Source: Actinacidiphila acidipaludis
GTDB lineage: Bacteria; Actinomycetota; Actinomycetes; Streptomycetales; Streptomycetaceae
DNA length: 64,000 bases
Assembly: GCF_019890725.1 (NCBI RefSeq)
Contig: NZ_JAINZZ010000002.1
Location: forward strand, 62,001 to 126,000
Direction of reading: 5' to 3'
Part shown: positions 17,240 to 27,860 of the stretch, one piece after another
Layout of the letters: each line of letters starts with the position of its first letter
How positions within the stretch are numbered: the first letter of the stretch is position 1
Made by a program: the position numbers and the translations under genes
Notes under the pieces: generated by a model
The model's database searches: none
What the model was told of the DNA's origin: nothing
Seen by the model: only the letters and a program-made list of their open reading frames with translations

Positions 17240-18267
17240 AGCGCCGCTCCCTGACCGGGCCCGTCGTCAAGTCGCTGATCTTCGTCCTGGTCACCGCACT
17301 GGCCACCGCCGTGCTGGCGATCAGCATCGCCGGCGCCGCAGTCGGCGACACCAGCGGCTACAACGCCCGGTTCACCGACACCACCGGCCTGGCCGCCGGC
17401 GACAGCGTGCGGATCGCGGGCGTCAAGGTCGGCCAGGTCGACTCCATCAAGGTCGTCGACCGCCGCTACGCGCAGGTGCACTTCTCCGTGCAGAAGAACC
17501 GCGCCCTGCCCGCCTCGGTCACCGCGACCATCAAGTACCTCAACATGGTCGGCCAGCGGTACGTCGACCTCGGACAGGGCACCGGCCCGGTCGGCGGCGT
17601 GCTGCCCGCCGGCGGCACCATCCCGCTCGCCCGCACCACACCCGCGCTCGACCTCACTCAGCTCTTCAACGGCTTCCAGCCGCTGTTCCAGGGCCTGGCG
17701 CCCACCGAGATCAACCAGCTCTCCGGTGAGATCGTCCAGGTGCTGCAGGGCGAGGGCGGCACCGTCGACCAACTGATCAGCAGCATCGGCTCGCTGACCA
17801 CCACCCTGGCCGCCAAGGACCAGGTGGTCGGGCAGGTCATCGACAACCTCAACGCGGTCCTGACCACCGTCAACACCCGCGAGTCGGGCTTCAACGACCT
17901 GGTCACCACCCTCCAGCAGCTCGTCTCCGGCTTCTCCCAGGACCGCGAGCCCATCGGCCAGTCGATCTCCGCCATCTCCCGGCTCACCACCAGCACCGCC
18001 GGACTGCTCGACGACGGACGGCAGCCGCTGAAGGACTCCATCGCCCAACTCGGCCGGCTCTCCACCAACCTCGCGGACAACAGCCCGGAGCTGGAGAACT
18101 TCCTGACGAAGACACCGCAGAAGTTCCAGGCCGTCGGGCGCGCCGCCTCCTACGGGTCCTGGCTCAACCTCTACCTCTGCCAGGCGACCGTGCGGGGAGT
18201 CACCACCTCCGACGGCAGCACGCCGCCCACCGGCATAGCGATCACCGAAGCGAGGTGCCGCTCATGA
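17236..18267 (+). CDS. mceB: MceB-type subunit
   Basis: MCE-family subunit of 343 residues, starting at GTG 17236, which overlaps the mceA TGA. An N-terminal anchor (about residues 9-32) is followed by the MCE domain: YNARFTDTTGLAAGDSVRIAGVKVGQV and IKYLNMVGQRYVDLGQG-like strands near residues 35-115. A long helical stretch (about 130-300) completes the pore-forming part. The end carries LYLCQATV and a terminal ARCRS with paired Cys. Compact and without low-complexity sequence, it fits the usual MceB length. Confidence 0.92.
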   Translation: MKRRSLTGPVVKSLIFVLVTALATAVLAISIAGAAVGDTSGYNARFTDTTGLAAGDSVRIAGVKVGQVDSIKVVDRRYAQVHFSVQKNRALPASVTATIKYLNMVGQRYVDLGQGTGPVGGVLPAGGTIPLARTTPALDLTQLFNGFQPLFQGLAPTEINQLSGEIVQVLQGEGGTVDQLISSIGSLTTTLAAKDQVVGQVIDNLNAVLTTVNTRESGFNDLVTTLQQLVSGFSQDREPIGQSISAISRLTTSTAGLLDDGRQPLKDSIAQLGRLSTNLADNSPELENFLTKTPQKFQAVGRAASYGSWLNLYLCQATVRGVTTSDGSTPPTGIAITEARCRS

Positions 18268-19436
18268 CGCCCGGACGCACCGGACCGCGGCCGGCCGCGG
18301 GACCCGGGAGGCTCTCCCGGCTGCGGGCGGCCGCGGGCACCGGGACCGTCGCCCGGCTGCGGCGGGTCCCCGGGCTGCGGCGCCTCCTGCGGGACCCCGC
18401 CCGCCGCGGCATCCCCCTCTTCCGGCCGCTGCGCGAACGCAGTCCGGTCGCCGTGGGCGCCGCGGGACTCGTGCTGCTGGCCCTGGTCAGCCTGGTCGCC
18501 TACAACGCCGACGCCCTGCCGCTGATCGGCGGCGGCACCGGCTACTCCGCCGACTTCAGCGAGGCCGCCGGACTGCGGCCCGGCAACGAGGTGCGGGTCG
18601 CCGGCGTCAAGGTCGGCAAGGTCACCGGGGTCTCCCTGGACGGCGACCGGGTCAAGGTCACCTTCACGGTCCGCCACACCTGGATCGGCGACTCCAGCAC
18701 CGCCGCCATCGGCATCAAGACCCTGCTCGGCGAGAAGTACCTGGCCGTCGACCCGCTCGGCAACCGCCCCCAGGACCCCGCCCAGCGCATCCCCAGAAGC
18801 CGCACCACCTCGCCCTACGACGTCACCCAGGCGTTCAACGGCCTCGGGCAGACCCTCGGCGCGATCGACACCCGGCAGCTCGCCGCGAGCTTCCAGACGA
18901 TCTCCGACACCTTCAAGGACACCCCCGCCTCGGTGCGCAGCGCCGCCACCGGGCTCTCGTCACTGTCGAAGACCATCTCCAGCCGCGACGCGCAGCTCGC
19001 GGACCTGCTGGCCGGCAGCAAGCAGCTGACCAAGACGCTCTCCGACCAGAACGGCCGCTTCCAGCAACTCCTCACCGACGGCAACCTGCTGCTCGGCGAG
19101 ATCCAGCAGCGGCGCGACGCCATCCACTCCCTGCTCACCGGCACCCAGGACCTGGGCACCCAGCTCAACGGCCTGGTCGCCGACAACAACCGGCAGCTCG
19201 CCCCCACCCTGGACGCCCTCGACCGGGTCACCGGCGTGCTGCTGGCCAACCAGTCCAGCCTCGACAAGGTGCTGGCCCTGGCCGGCCCCTACTACCGGGT
19301 GGTCGGCAACACCCTCGGCAACGGCCGCTGGTTCGACAGCTACCTGTGCGGTCTCGTGCCCAGGAACTACCTGCCCAAGGGCACCCCGCCGGCCACCGGG
19401 TGCATGCCGCCCAAGGCGACAGGAGGCACCTCATGA
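18264..19436 (+). CDS. mceC: MceC-type subunit
   Basis: MCE subunit of 390 residues. ATG 18264 overlaps the mceB stop (ATGA); a GTG nine bases earlier is in frame but less likely. It is unusual in having about 60 arginine- and proline-rich residues before the membrane anchor (PVAVGAAGLVLLALVSLVAY), a longer cytoplasmic leader than its neighbours. The MCE domain follows (YSADFSEAAGLRPGNEVRVA, KTLLGEKYLAVDPLG), then a long coiled helical segment rich in Gln, Leu and Thr, and a Cys-containing tail (YLCGLVP, TGCMPP). Confidence 0.92.
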   Translation: MTPGRTGPRPAAGPGRLSRLRAAAGTGTVARLRRVPGLRRLLRDPARRGIPLFRPLRERSPVAVGAAGLVLLALVSLVAYNADALPLIGGGTGYSADFSEAAGLRPGNEVRVAGVKVGKVTGVSLDGDRVKVTFTVRHTWIGDSSTAAIGIKTLLGEKYLAVDPLGNRPQDPAQRIPRSRTTSPYDVTQAFNGLGQTLGAIDTRQLAASFQTISDTFKDTPASVRSAATGLSSLSKTISSRDAQLADLLAGSKQLTKTLSDQNGRFQQLLTDGNLLLGEIQQRRDAIHSLLTGTQDLGTQLNGLVADNNRQLAPTLDALDRVTGVLLANQSSLDKVLALAGPYYRVVGNTLGNGRWFDSYLCGLVPRNYLPKGTPPATGCMPPKATGGTS

Positions 19437-20662
19437 TGTCGGTGCGGTCCGTCCGGTTCCGCCGCCCCGCGCGGGCCGGCGACGGCAGCCCGGACCTGTG
19501 GCGCACGCTGCTGCGCGCCGGAGTCGTCGTCACCGTCCTCGCGGTGGTCGCCGGCGCCGCCGCCGCGGGCGTCCGGGCCTTCGGCGGACCCGACGGCCCG
19601 CGCGTCACCGCGTACTTCGACCGCACCGTCGGCGTGTACAAGGGCTCCGACGTGCGCGTCCTGGGCGTCCGGGTGGGCACGGTCGAGGCCATCCACCCGC
19701 GCGGCAAGCAGGTCGAGGTGACGCTGCGGCTCGACCACGGCGTGAAGGTCCCGGCCACCGCGGGCGCGGTCGTCGTCGCCCCCAGCGTCGTCGCCGACCG
19801 CTACGTCCAGCTCACCCCCGCCTGGACCGGCGGCCCGCTGATGAAGGACCACGACGAGATCCCCGCCTCCCGTACCGCCACACCCGTCGAGGTCGACCAG
19901 CTCTACGACAGCATCACCCAGCTCAGCAACGCCCTCGGACCCGGCGGCGCCAACGCCACCGGCGCCCTGTCCCGGCTGCTGGACACCGGCGCGAAGAACC
20001 TCGACGGCAACGGCAAGGCGATCGGCGACAGCATCGCCCAGCTCGGCGCCGCCTCCAGGACGCTGGACGGCCACAGCGGCGACCTGTTCGCGACCCTGTC
20101 CTACCTGCAGTCCTTCACCACCATGCTGAAGAACAACGACGGCAAGGTGAAGGCCGCCACCGACCAGCTCTCCTCCGTCACCGGATTCCTCGCCGAGGAC
20201 AAGCAGAACCTCGGTGGCGCCCTGCAGCAACTGTCCACCGCGCTCGGGCAGGTGAAGACCTTCATCGAGGACAACCGCGGCCGCCTGAAGACCAGCATCT
20301 CCCGGCTGGCGCCGATCACCCAGACCCTCGTCGACCAGCGGGCCTCCCTCGCCGAACTCCTCGACACGGCGCCGCTGGCCGCCGACAACCTGCTCAACGC
20401 CTACGACCCGCAGCACGGCACCCTCGACGGCCGCGCCGACATCAACGAGCTGAGCATGGGCCCCGATCTGACCGCCGCCGGTACGGCGGCCACCACAGCC
20501 GCCACCACGTCGGCCGCGAGTGGGTCGGCCGCCAGTACGACGGCCACCGGCACCAGGTCCGGCCTGCGGCCGGTCACCCCCGGCACCGGCACGCTGCCCC
20601 TCCCGCTGCCACCGATCGGCACCGTCTACGGCAGCGCACCGGCCGAACGGGCGGGCCGATGA
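19433..20662 (+). CDS. mceD: MceD-type subunit
   Basis: MCE subunit of 409 residues; ATG 19433 overlaps the mceC stop and has AGGAGG seven bases upstream (a second ATG follows at once). The anchor is near residues 25-48, then the MCE domain (VTAYFDRTVGVYKGSDVRVL, VVVAPSVVADRYVQLTPAW) and a long helical region. The C-terminal 60 residues are Ala/Thr/Ser-rich (TAATTAATTSAASGSAAST) and end TLPLPLPPIG, a variable tail common in MceD proteins. The stop overlaps the mceE start. Confidence 0.92.
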   Translation: MMSVRSVRFRRPARAGDGSPDLWRTLLRAGVVVTVLAVVAGAAAAGVRAFGGPDGPRVTAYFDRTVGVYKGSDVRVLGVRVGTVEAIHPRGKQVEVTLRLDHGVKVPATAGAVVVAPSVVADRYVQLTPAWTGGPLMKDHDEIPASRTATPVEVDQLYDSITQLSNALGPGGANATGALSRLLDTGAKNLDGNGKAIGDSIAQLGAASRTLDGHSGDLFATLSYLQSFTTMLKNNDGKVKAATDQLSSVTGFLAEDKQNLGGALQQLSTALGQVKTFIEDNRGRLKTSISRLAPITQTLVDQRASLAELLDTAPLAADNLLNAYDPQHGTLDGRADINELSMGPDLTAAGTAATTAATTSAASGSAASTTATGTRSGLRPVTPGTGTLPLPLPPIGTVYGSAPAERAGR

Positions 20663-21773
20663 ACCGGCGGATCACCACGGCGGCAGCCGGCGCCGCCCTC
20701 GCCCTGACCCTCACCGGCTGCGGCTTCGGCGGGGTCCAGTCCCTGCCGCTGCCCGGCGGCGCGAACGTCGGCGCCCACCCCTACACCGTCAAGGCCCGGT
20801 TCGCCGACGTCCTCGACCTGGTGCCGCAGGCGTCCGTGCGGGTCAACGACGTCGCCGTGGGACGCGTCACCGGTATCGCCCTCGGCCCCGACGGCTGGTC
20901 GGCCGTGGTCACCATGCAGGTCAACGGCAAGGTGCGGCTGCCCGCCAACGCCTACGCGCACCTGGAGCAGTCCAGCCTGCTCGGTGAGAAGTACGTCCAG
21001 CTCTCCGGCCCGCCGAGCGGCGAGTCCGCCACCGGACGGCTGGGCGGCGGCGCGACCATCCCGCTGTCGCACACCAACCGCAACCCCGAGGTCGAGGAGG
21101 TCTTCGGCGCCCTGTCGATGCTCCTCAACGGCGGCGGCATCCAGCAGCTCAAGACCATCAGCACCGAGCTCGACAAGGCGCTGGCGGGCAACGAGCCCCA
21201 GGTCCGCGACATGCTCACGCAGGTCGACACGCTCGTCTCCGACCTCGACACCCACAAGCAGGACATCACCGACGCCCTCGACGGCGTCAACCAGCTCTCC
21301 GCCACCCTCGCCACCCGCGACCAGAAGATCGGCACGGTGCTCACCGGGCTGAGCCCCGGTCTCAAGGTGCTGGACCAGCAGCGCGGTTCGCTGGTCACGA
21401 TGCTCCGGTCGCTCGACACCCTCTCCGGCGTCGCCGTGGACACCGTCGACAGGAGCAAGGACGACATGGTCGCCGACCTCAAGGCCCTGGCGCCGACCCT
21501 GCAACGGCTCGCCGACGCCGGCCGGGACCTGCCGGACTCGCTCCAGGTGCTGCTCACCTATCCGTTCACCGACGAGGTCCTCAACGGCGTCAAGGGCGAC
21601 TACCTGAACGCCTACCTCGACCTCACCGCCGCGCCGGGCACCCGGATCGTCCCGGCGCTGCTGCCCGAGGACAGCACCTACCCCGGCGTCGGACCCACCC
21701 CCGAATCCCAGCGCAACGCGCGGACGCTGCCGCTCCCGCTGCCCTCGGTCACCGCCACGAAGGGCGGCCGCTG

Positions 21774-21774
<1 letters not shown>
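20659..21774 (+). CDS. mceE: MceE-type lipoprotein subunit
   Basis: MCE subunit of 371 residues that is a lipoprotein: the signal ends in lipobox TLTGC (C21), the known hallmark of the fifth gene in mce operons (LprK/MceE). The MCE domain (KARFADVLDLVPQASVRVND, LEQSSLLGEKYVQLSGPP) is followed by an extended helical part with regular Leu/Asp heptads (TQVDTLVSDLDTHKQDITDA). Translation is coupled to mceD (ATGA) and to mceF, whose start shares one base (TGATG). Confidence 0.93.
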
Positions 21775-23152
<1,378 letters not shown>

Positions 23153-23156
<4 letters not shown>

Positions 23157-23692
23157 CGAGGACCCGGGTGCCCGCGCGCGTCAGGGCCCTGCGCCGGGCC
23201 ACCGTGATCTGGACGGCCGGCTGGACGGCGGCCGCGCTGCTGCTGGGCGTCGCCGTGTGGTCGTACACCGCGGCCCGCGGGGACGACGCGCTGCGCTTCG
23301 GCAAGGCCCGCGACGCCGCGCTGGCGGCCGGCCGCCAGGACATCGCCCGGCTCAACACCGTGGACGCCGCCCACCTGGACCGCGACCTCGGCCTGTGGCT
23401 CGACGCGACCACCGGACCGCTGCACGACCAGCTCACCCGCAGCCACGGCGCGGACGCCGGCGCGCTCAGGACGTCCGGCACCTCGACCAGCGGGACCGTC
23501 ACCGACGCCGCCGTCACCGAACTCGACACCAGGGCGGGCACCGCGAAGGTCATCGCGACCGTCCAGGTGCGCGTCACCCCGCGCGGAGGCACCGCGACCA
23601 CCGACCGCAAACGCTTCGAGGCGGGCCTGTCCCGCACCGGCGGCTCCTGGAAGCTCACCGCGCTCACCGCGGTGCCGCTCGGCACGAGTTGA
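23153..23692 (+). CDS. Mce-associated membrane protein, type A copy 1
   Basis: A 179-residue single-pass protein: anchor near residues 19-40 (WTAGWTAAALLLGVAVWSYT), then an extracytoplasmic domain. The segment FGKARDAALAAGRQDIARLNTV and the later VTELDTRAGTAKV recur in the gene at 24348-25067 (ARARDTALAAGEQAV, VTELDTRAGKASV), so the two are paralogues. The C-terminus ends in a SnoaL/NTF2-like strand (GSWKLTALTAVP) seen in Mce-associated (Mam) proteins. Mam proteins are thought to stabilise Mce complexes. The start overlaps the mceF stop. Confidence 0.82.
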
Positions 23693-23703
23693 GGACGGAC
23701 GGC

Positions 23704-24336
23704 ATGGGCGACAGGGACGACGTGAAGGAGGCGGTGCCGGTGAGCACCACCGACGAGGACACCCCCGGGGCCGTCATACCGGCCCCGCGCACCTCACCCG
23801 AGAACGAGCCCGCCCCGGCGCCGGAGCGCGGCCCGCGCCGGCGGGGGCGGACGATCGCCGCGACCGCGGTGCTGACCCTGGTCGTGCTGCTGGCGGGCGC
23901 CCTGCTCGTCGCCGCCCAGCAGATGAAGGACCCGGCGGCCCGCGACAACCGCGCGCTCACCGACGCCGCCGCCACCGACCAGGTCACCGGCGACGTCAGC
24001 AACGCGCTCAGCCAAATCTTCGCCTACACCCCGCAGGACACCCAGTCCACCGCCCAGGCGGCCCGCGACCTGCTCGCGGGCGCGGCGGCCACCCAGTACC
24101 AGGAGCTGTTCGCCCGGATCCGCGGGCAGGTCGCCGACCAGAAGCTCATCCTGACCACCCGGGTGGTCAGGGCCGGCGTGGTCTCCCTGACGTCCACCCG
24201 CGCCCGGCTGCTGGTCTTCCTGGACCAGACCGCACAGCGCGCCGGCGCCACGGCCACCAGCGCCGCCGCCCAGCTGTCGGTGACCGCCGAGTACACCGGC
24301 GGCCGCTGGCGCATCACCGATCTCAAGGCCCGGTAG
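23704..24336 (+). CDS. Mce-associated membrane protein, type B copy 1
   Basis: A 210-residue protein with a charged, Pro-rich cytoplasmic N-terminus (about 50 residues), one membrane anchor (TIAATAVLTLVVLLAGALLV) and an extracytoplasmic Mam-type domain (ALTDAAATDQVTGDVSNAL, QKLILTTRVVRAGVVSLTS, TGGRWRITDLKAR). The last two blocks match the gene at 25095-25937, so these are a second paralogous pair. The start is uncertain: ATG 23704 is used here, but GTG 23740 has AAGGAGG at ideal spacing and may be the true start. It follows the type A gene by 11 bp. Confidence 0.8.
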   Translation: MGDRDDVKEAVPVSTTDEDTPGAVIPAPRTSPENEPAPAPERGPRRRGRTIAATAVLTLVVLLAGALLVAAQQMKDPAARDNRALTDAAATDQVTGDVSNALSQIFAYTPQDTQSTAQAARDLLAGAAATQYQELFARIRGQVADQKLILTTRVVRAGVVSLTSTRARLLVFLDQTAQRAGATATSAAAQLSVTAEYTGGRWRITDLKAR

Positions 24337-24347
24337 GGGAGAGGCAG

Positions 24348-25067
24348 ATGGCCGAGAACGACGACTCCGGCAGGGCCGGGGACGGGACCGCGCGCAGCCC
24401 GCTCCTGATGGTGGCCGCGGCCCTCGCCCTGGTCGCGGCGGTGGCCGCGGCCTGGACCGGGTGGTCCTGGTACGGCGCGGCCCACGACGGGGACGCGGCG
24501 TTCGCCCGGGCCCGCGACACGGCCCTGGCGGCCGGCGAACAGGCCGTGCAGAACATGAACACGCTCAACCACAACGACCTGGCGCACGGCCTGGACGTCT
24601 GGGAGGGCAGCACGACCGGAGACCTGCACAGCCAACTCGTGCAGGGCCGCGCGGACTTCGAGAAGCAGGTGCAGCTCGCGCAGACCGACAGCACCGCCAA
24701 GGTGCTGTCCGGCGCCGTGACCGAACTCGACACCAGGGCCGGCAAGGCGAGCGTGATGGTCGCCCTGCGGATCACCGTGCAGGCCCCGAAGAGCAAGCCG
24801 TCTGTGAAGGAGAGCCGGCTGCTGGGCGAGCTGACCCGGACGGCGGCCGGCTGGAAGCTGAGTGCGCTCGGGCAGGCGCCGATGGGGGACGGCGCGGCTT
24901 CGGACTCGTCGTCAGGTCCGGCTTCGGGTTCGTCGTCGGGTTCGGCTTCGGGTTCGTCCCCGGGTTCGGCGTCGGGTGGTCCGGCCGGCACCGCTCCCAG
25001 CGCCCCCGCATCCCACGCCCCCGCATCCCACACCCCGGCCACCACGCAGCCGACCAGCGGCCGATGA
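24348..25067 (+). CDS. Mce-associated membrane protein, type A copy 2
   Basis: A 239-residue paralogue of the protein at 23153-23692: anchor (LLMVAAALALVAAVAAAW), then AFARARDTALAAGEQAVQNM and VTELDTRAGKASVMVALRI, ending AGWKLSALGQAPMG. A 60-residue Ser/Gly/Ala/Pro tail follows that the first copy lacks (SSSGSASGSSPGSASGG), encoded by TTCGGGTTCGTC-like repeats at about 24900-24970. ATG 24348 has GGGAGAGG upstream. It lies 11 bp after the type B gene, repeating the A-then-B order. Confidence 0.8.
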   Translation: MAENDDSGRAGDGTARSPLLMVAAALALVAAVAAAWTGWSWYGAAHDGDAAFARARDTALAAGEQAVQNMNTLNHNDLAHGLDVWEGSTTGDLHSQLVQGRADFEKQVQLAQTDSTAKVLSGAVTELDTRAGKASVMVALRITVQAPKSKPSVKESRLLGELTRTAAGWKLSALGQAPMGDGAASDSSSGPASGSSSGSASGSSPGSASGGPAGTAPSAPASHAPASHTPATTQPTSGR

Positions 25068-25094
25068 GCGCCATCTGAGAGGACCGGCCCAGCC

Positions 25095-25937
25095 ATGTCG
25101 ACGACCCGCCACCTGATCAACCGCCGGCGCAGGCTCGCCGCCGTCGCCGCGACGACCCAGCCGCGTACCGTGCGGCCCGCCACCGGCCGGTCCGGCTCCG
25201 GCGCCACCGCCGGGGACGTGGCCGTCGCCGAGCCCGGCGTCACGGAGCCCGGTGAAGCCGCGGAAGCCGAGGACGCCGGAGATGCCGGAGCCGCCAGGGA
25301 ATCCGGGGAATCCGGAGAGGGGCGTCCGGACGGGAGCCCCGAGGCCGGGGGAGCGGCCGCCGCGGCCGCGGCACCGTCCTCCTCACCCGTCCGGCTTACG
25401 GCGGCACGGCTGCGGAGCCTCCCGCCGCGGACGGTCCTCACCGCGGTCCTCGCCGTCCTCACCGTGCTGCTCGGCGGCTTCGCGGCCCTGGCCGGCGCGA
25501 AGGCCGGTGACCTGCGCGACGCGTCCGCCACCGGCAACACCGCGCTGACCGACACCGCCCGTACCAGTGAGGTCAAGGGCGCTGTCGCGACCGACGTCAA
25601 CGCCGTCTTCTCCTACGACTACGCCGACGCCGCCAGGACGGACGCGGCCGCCAAGCGTCTGCTCACCGGCAACGCCGTCCAGCAGTACGCCGGCATGATC
25701 GCCGAGGTCCGGGCGCAGGCGCCGAAGCAGAAGCTCGTCCTGACCACCACCGTCACCAGCACCGGCGTCGAGTCGATCACCGGCGACCGGGCCCGGGTGC
25801 TGGTCTACGCCGACCAGCGCAACACCAGCACCGCGGCCGGCAGCGGCGGCACCACGTACGCGGCGGCGATGTTCGCGGTGGACGCGGTCCGGCAGGGCGG
25901 CACGTGGAAGATCGCCTCCATCGACACCTTCGGCTGA
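25095..25937 (+). CDS. Mce-associated membrane protein, type B copy 2
   Basis: A 280-residue paralogue of the 23704-24336 product. It has a long cytoplasmic N-terminus (about 105 residues, acidic Glu/Ala/Gly repeats), a membrane anchor (VLTAVLAVLTVLLGGFAAL) and the Mam-type domain (ALTDTARTSEVKGAVATDVN, QKLVLTTTVTSTGVESIT, GGTWKIASIDTFG). It is the last gene of the mce operon, which spans about 14 kb with almost no spacing. The acidic leader is absent from copy 1, so the copies diverged mainly in their cytoplasmic parts. Confidence 0.8.
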   Translation: MSTTRHLINRRRRLAAVAATTQPRTVRPATGRSGSGATAGDVAVAEPGVTEPGEAAEAEDAGDAGAARESGESGEGRPDGSPEAGGAAAAAAAPSSSPVRLTAARLRSLPPRTVLTAVLAVLTVLLGGFAALAGAKAGDLRDASATGNTALTDTARTSEVKGAVATDVNAVFSYDYADAARTDAAAKRLLTGNAVQQYAGMIAEVRAQAPKQKLVLTTTVTSTGVESITGDRARVLVYADQRNTSTAAGSGGTTYAAAMFAVDAVRQGGTWKIASIDTFG

Positions 25938-25976
25938 CGTCCCCCGGCAGGCACTATGGGAATGAGCGGCGGTCCC

Positions 25977-25992
25977 GCAACGTGTGCGAAAC
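25977..25992 (+). promoter_or_regulatory. Possible GlnR-type half-site pair before glnA2
   Basis: GCAAC-GTGTGC-GAAAC (25977-25992) has the 5-6-5 spacing of a GlnR box (gTnAc-n6-GaAAc) with a perfect GAAAC half, about 86 bp upstream of the glnA2 start. One half-site is poor, so this is tentative. Confidence 0.25.
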
Positions 25993-26077
25993 CGTGTGGT
26001 GCAATGCTCATGGTCCCCCGATGCGGTCCCCGGCGGGGGGAGGTGGCCTGACCGGCAAGGATGGATGGATAACCGAC

Positions 26078-27439
26078 ATGGACAAGCAGCAGGAGTTCGT
26101 TCTCCGCACCCTGGAGGAGCGGGACATCCGCTTCGTTCGGCTGTGGTTCACCGACGTGCTCGGCTACCTGAAGTCGGTCGCCGTCGCCCCCGCCGAGCTG
26201 GAGCAGGCCTTCGACGAGGGCATCGGCTTCGACGGCTCGGCCATCGAGGGCTTCGCCCGGGTCTACGAGTCGGACATGATCGCCAAGCCGGACCCCGGGA
26301 CGTTCCAGGTGCTGCCGTGGCGGGCCGAGGCCCCCGGCACCGCCCGTATGTTCTGCGACATCCTGATGCCGGACGGGTCGCCGTCCTACGCCGACCCCCG
26401 CTACGTCCTCAAGCGCGCCCTGGCCAAGACCTCCGACCTCGGGTTCACCTTCTACACGCACCCCGAGATCGAGTTCTACCTGCTCAAGGACAAGCCGCTG
26501 GACGGCGGCCGGCCCACCCCCGCCGACAACTCCGGCTACTTCGACCACACCCCGCAGAACGTCGGCATGGACTTCCGGCGGACCGCCATCACCATGCTGG
26601 AGTCGATGGGCATCTCGGTGGAGTTCTCGCACCACGAGGGCGCCCCCGGCCAGCAGGAGATCGACCTGCGGTACGCCGACGCGCTGTCGACGGCCGACAA
26701 CATCATGACGTTCCGGCTGGTGATGAAGCAGGTGGCGCTGGAGCAGGGGGTGCACGCCACGTTCATGCCCAAGCCGTTCTCCGAGCACCCCGGCTCGGGC
26801 ATGCACTCGCACATCTCGCTCTTCGAGGGCGACCGCAACGCGTTCTACGAGTCCGGCGCGGAGTTCCAGCTGTCGAAGGTGGGCCGCTCCTTCATCGCCG
26901 GCCTGCTCAAGCACGCCGCGGAGATCTCCGCGGTCACCAACCAGTGGGTCAACTCGTACAAGCGGATCTGGGGCGGGTCGCAGCGGACCGCGGGCGCGGG
27001 CGGTGAGGCGCCCTCGTACATCTGCTGGGGCCACAACAACCGTTCGGCGCTGATCCGGGTCCCGATGTACAAGCCCGGCAAGACCGGGTCCACCCGGGTG
27101 GAGGTCCGCTCGCTGGACTCCGGCGCCAACCCCTACCTGTCCTACGCGGTGCTGCTCGCGGCCGGCATGAAGGGTATCCAGGAGGGCTACCAGCTCCCGC
27201 CCGGCGCCGACGACGACGTGTGGGCCCTCAGCGACTCCGAGCGGCGCGCCCTCGGCATCGAACCGCTCCCCCAGAACCTGGGCGAGGCGATCGACCTGAT
27301 GCAGCGGAGCGAGCTGGTCGCCGAGACGCTCGGGGAGCACGTCTTCGATTTCTTCCTGCGCAACAAGAAGCAGGAGTGGGAGGAGTACCGCTCCGAGGTC
27401 ACCGCGTTCGAGCTGAGGAAGAACCTGCCGGTGCTGTAG
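26078..27439 (+). CDS. glnA2: Glutamine synthetase type I homologue, GlnA2 (gamma-glutamylpolyamine synthetase type)
   Basis: A 453-residue GS-I family enzyme: beta-Grasp domain with DVLGYLKSVAV, catalytic domain with PEIEFYLLKD, EGAPGQQEIDLRYADAL, and GSGMHSHISLF near residue 245 (ATP/metal site). The adenylylation loop of true GlnA (NLYxLP with its Tyr) is absent; the equivalent region reads EPLPQNLGEAIDLMQRSE. The product should therefore not be a GlnE substrate. In S. coelicolor, GlnA2 is reported to glutamylate polyamines rather than make glutamine, and this protein closely resembles it by my memory of that sequence. ATG 26078 is chosen by homology of MDKQQEFVLRTLEERDI; the frame is open earlier without meaning. 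Monocistronic, with a terminator at 27493-27521. Confidence 0.92.
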   Translation: MDKQQEFVLRTLEERDIRFVRLWFTDVLGYLKSVAVAPAELEQAFDEGIGFDGSAIEGFARVYESDMIAKPDPGTFQVLPWRAEAPGTARMFCDILMPDGSPSYADPRYVLKRALAKTSDLGFTFYTHPEIEFYLLKDKPLDGGRPTPADNSGYFDHTPQNVGMDFRRTAITMLESMGISVEFSHHEGAPGQQEIDLRYADALSTADNIMTFRLVMKQVALEQGVHATFMPKPFSEHPGSGMHSHISLFEGDRNAFYESGAEFQLSKVGRSFIAGLLKHAAEISAVTNQWVNSYKRIWGGSQRTAGAGGEAPSYICWGHNNRSALIRVPMYKPGKTGSTRVEVRSLDSGANPYLSYAVLLAAGMKGIQEGYQLPPGADDDVWALSDSERRALGIEPLPQNLGEAIDLMQRSELVAETLGEHVFDFFLRNKKQEWEEYRSEVTAFELRKNLPVL

Positions 27440-27492
27440 GGCCAGGTCACCAGGTCACCAGGTCAGGGGCACGTTCCTGGTCGTGCCCGCTC

Positions 27493-27521
27493 CGGGGCGA
27501 CGGCTGCTTGCCGTCGCCCCG
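27493..27521 (+). terminator. Terminator hairpin after glnA2
   Basis: CGGGGCGACGG (27493-27503) pairs over 11 bp with CCGTCGCCCCG (27511-27521) around a 7-nt loop, 54 bp after the glnA2 stop. Three direct CAGGTCA repeats stand between the stop and the hairpin (27443-27466). Confidence 0.75.
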
Positions 27522-27860
27522 CGGTGCTGTGCACGCGGCCTGGGCCGTCTGTGGGCTGTCTGGCATGACCGTGGGGCCCTGCTGAGCCGCATACCGGTGT
27601 CTCCGCTTCCTGGGTGGGTTGCCGGCGTCGGGGCAGATGCGCATGTCGGCGGAGCACGACCACCCCGGGTACGTCGGCGGGGGCGCCGCTTGGTGCCGTG
27701 GCCGTGATCAGCTTGGTCGGCCGAGCAGGCGCGGTGGGCTCGCATCGTTGCGGGGGCCGACGCGCGTTCGCGTTCGCGCGGTGCGTCCTCCCTGGTGAGC
27801 GCTGTCGGAGGTGGGCGGTAGCCTCCGGTTCACCGACTGGGGAAAGTGGGGGAGGCGTTC
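27522..27860. other. Non-coding gap between glnA2 and the accessory patch
   Basis: About 340 bp with no supportable gene. Codon bias is weaker than in flanking genes and no frame has both a credible start and recognisable sequence. It may be decayed coding DNA plus the promoter of the next gene. Confidence 0.4.

Noticed and set aside
27614..27860. N-terminal extension of the DUF4253-like frame through the gap after glnA2
   Set aside because: No homologous residues; codon bias is poor, and a better start with a ribosome site exists at 27861.
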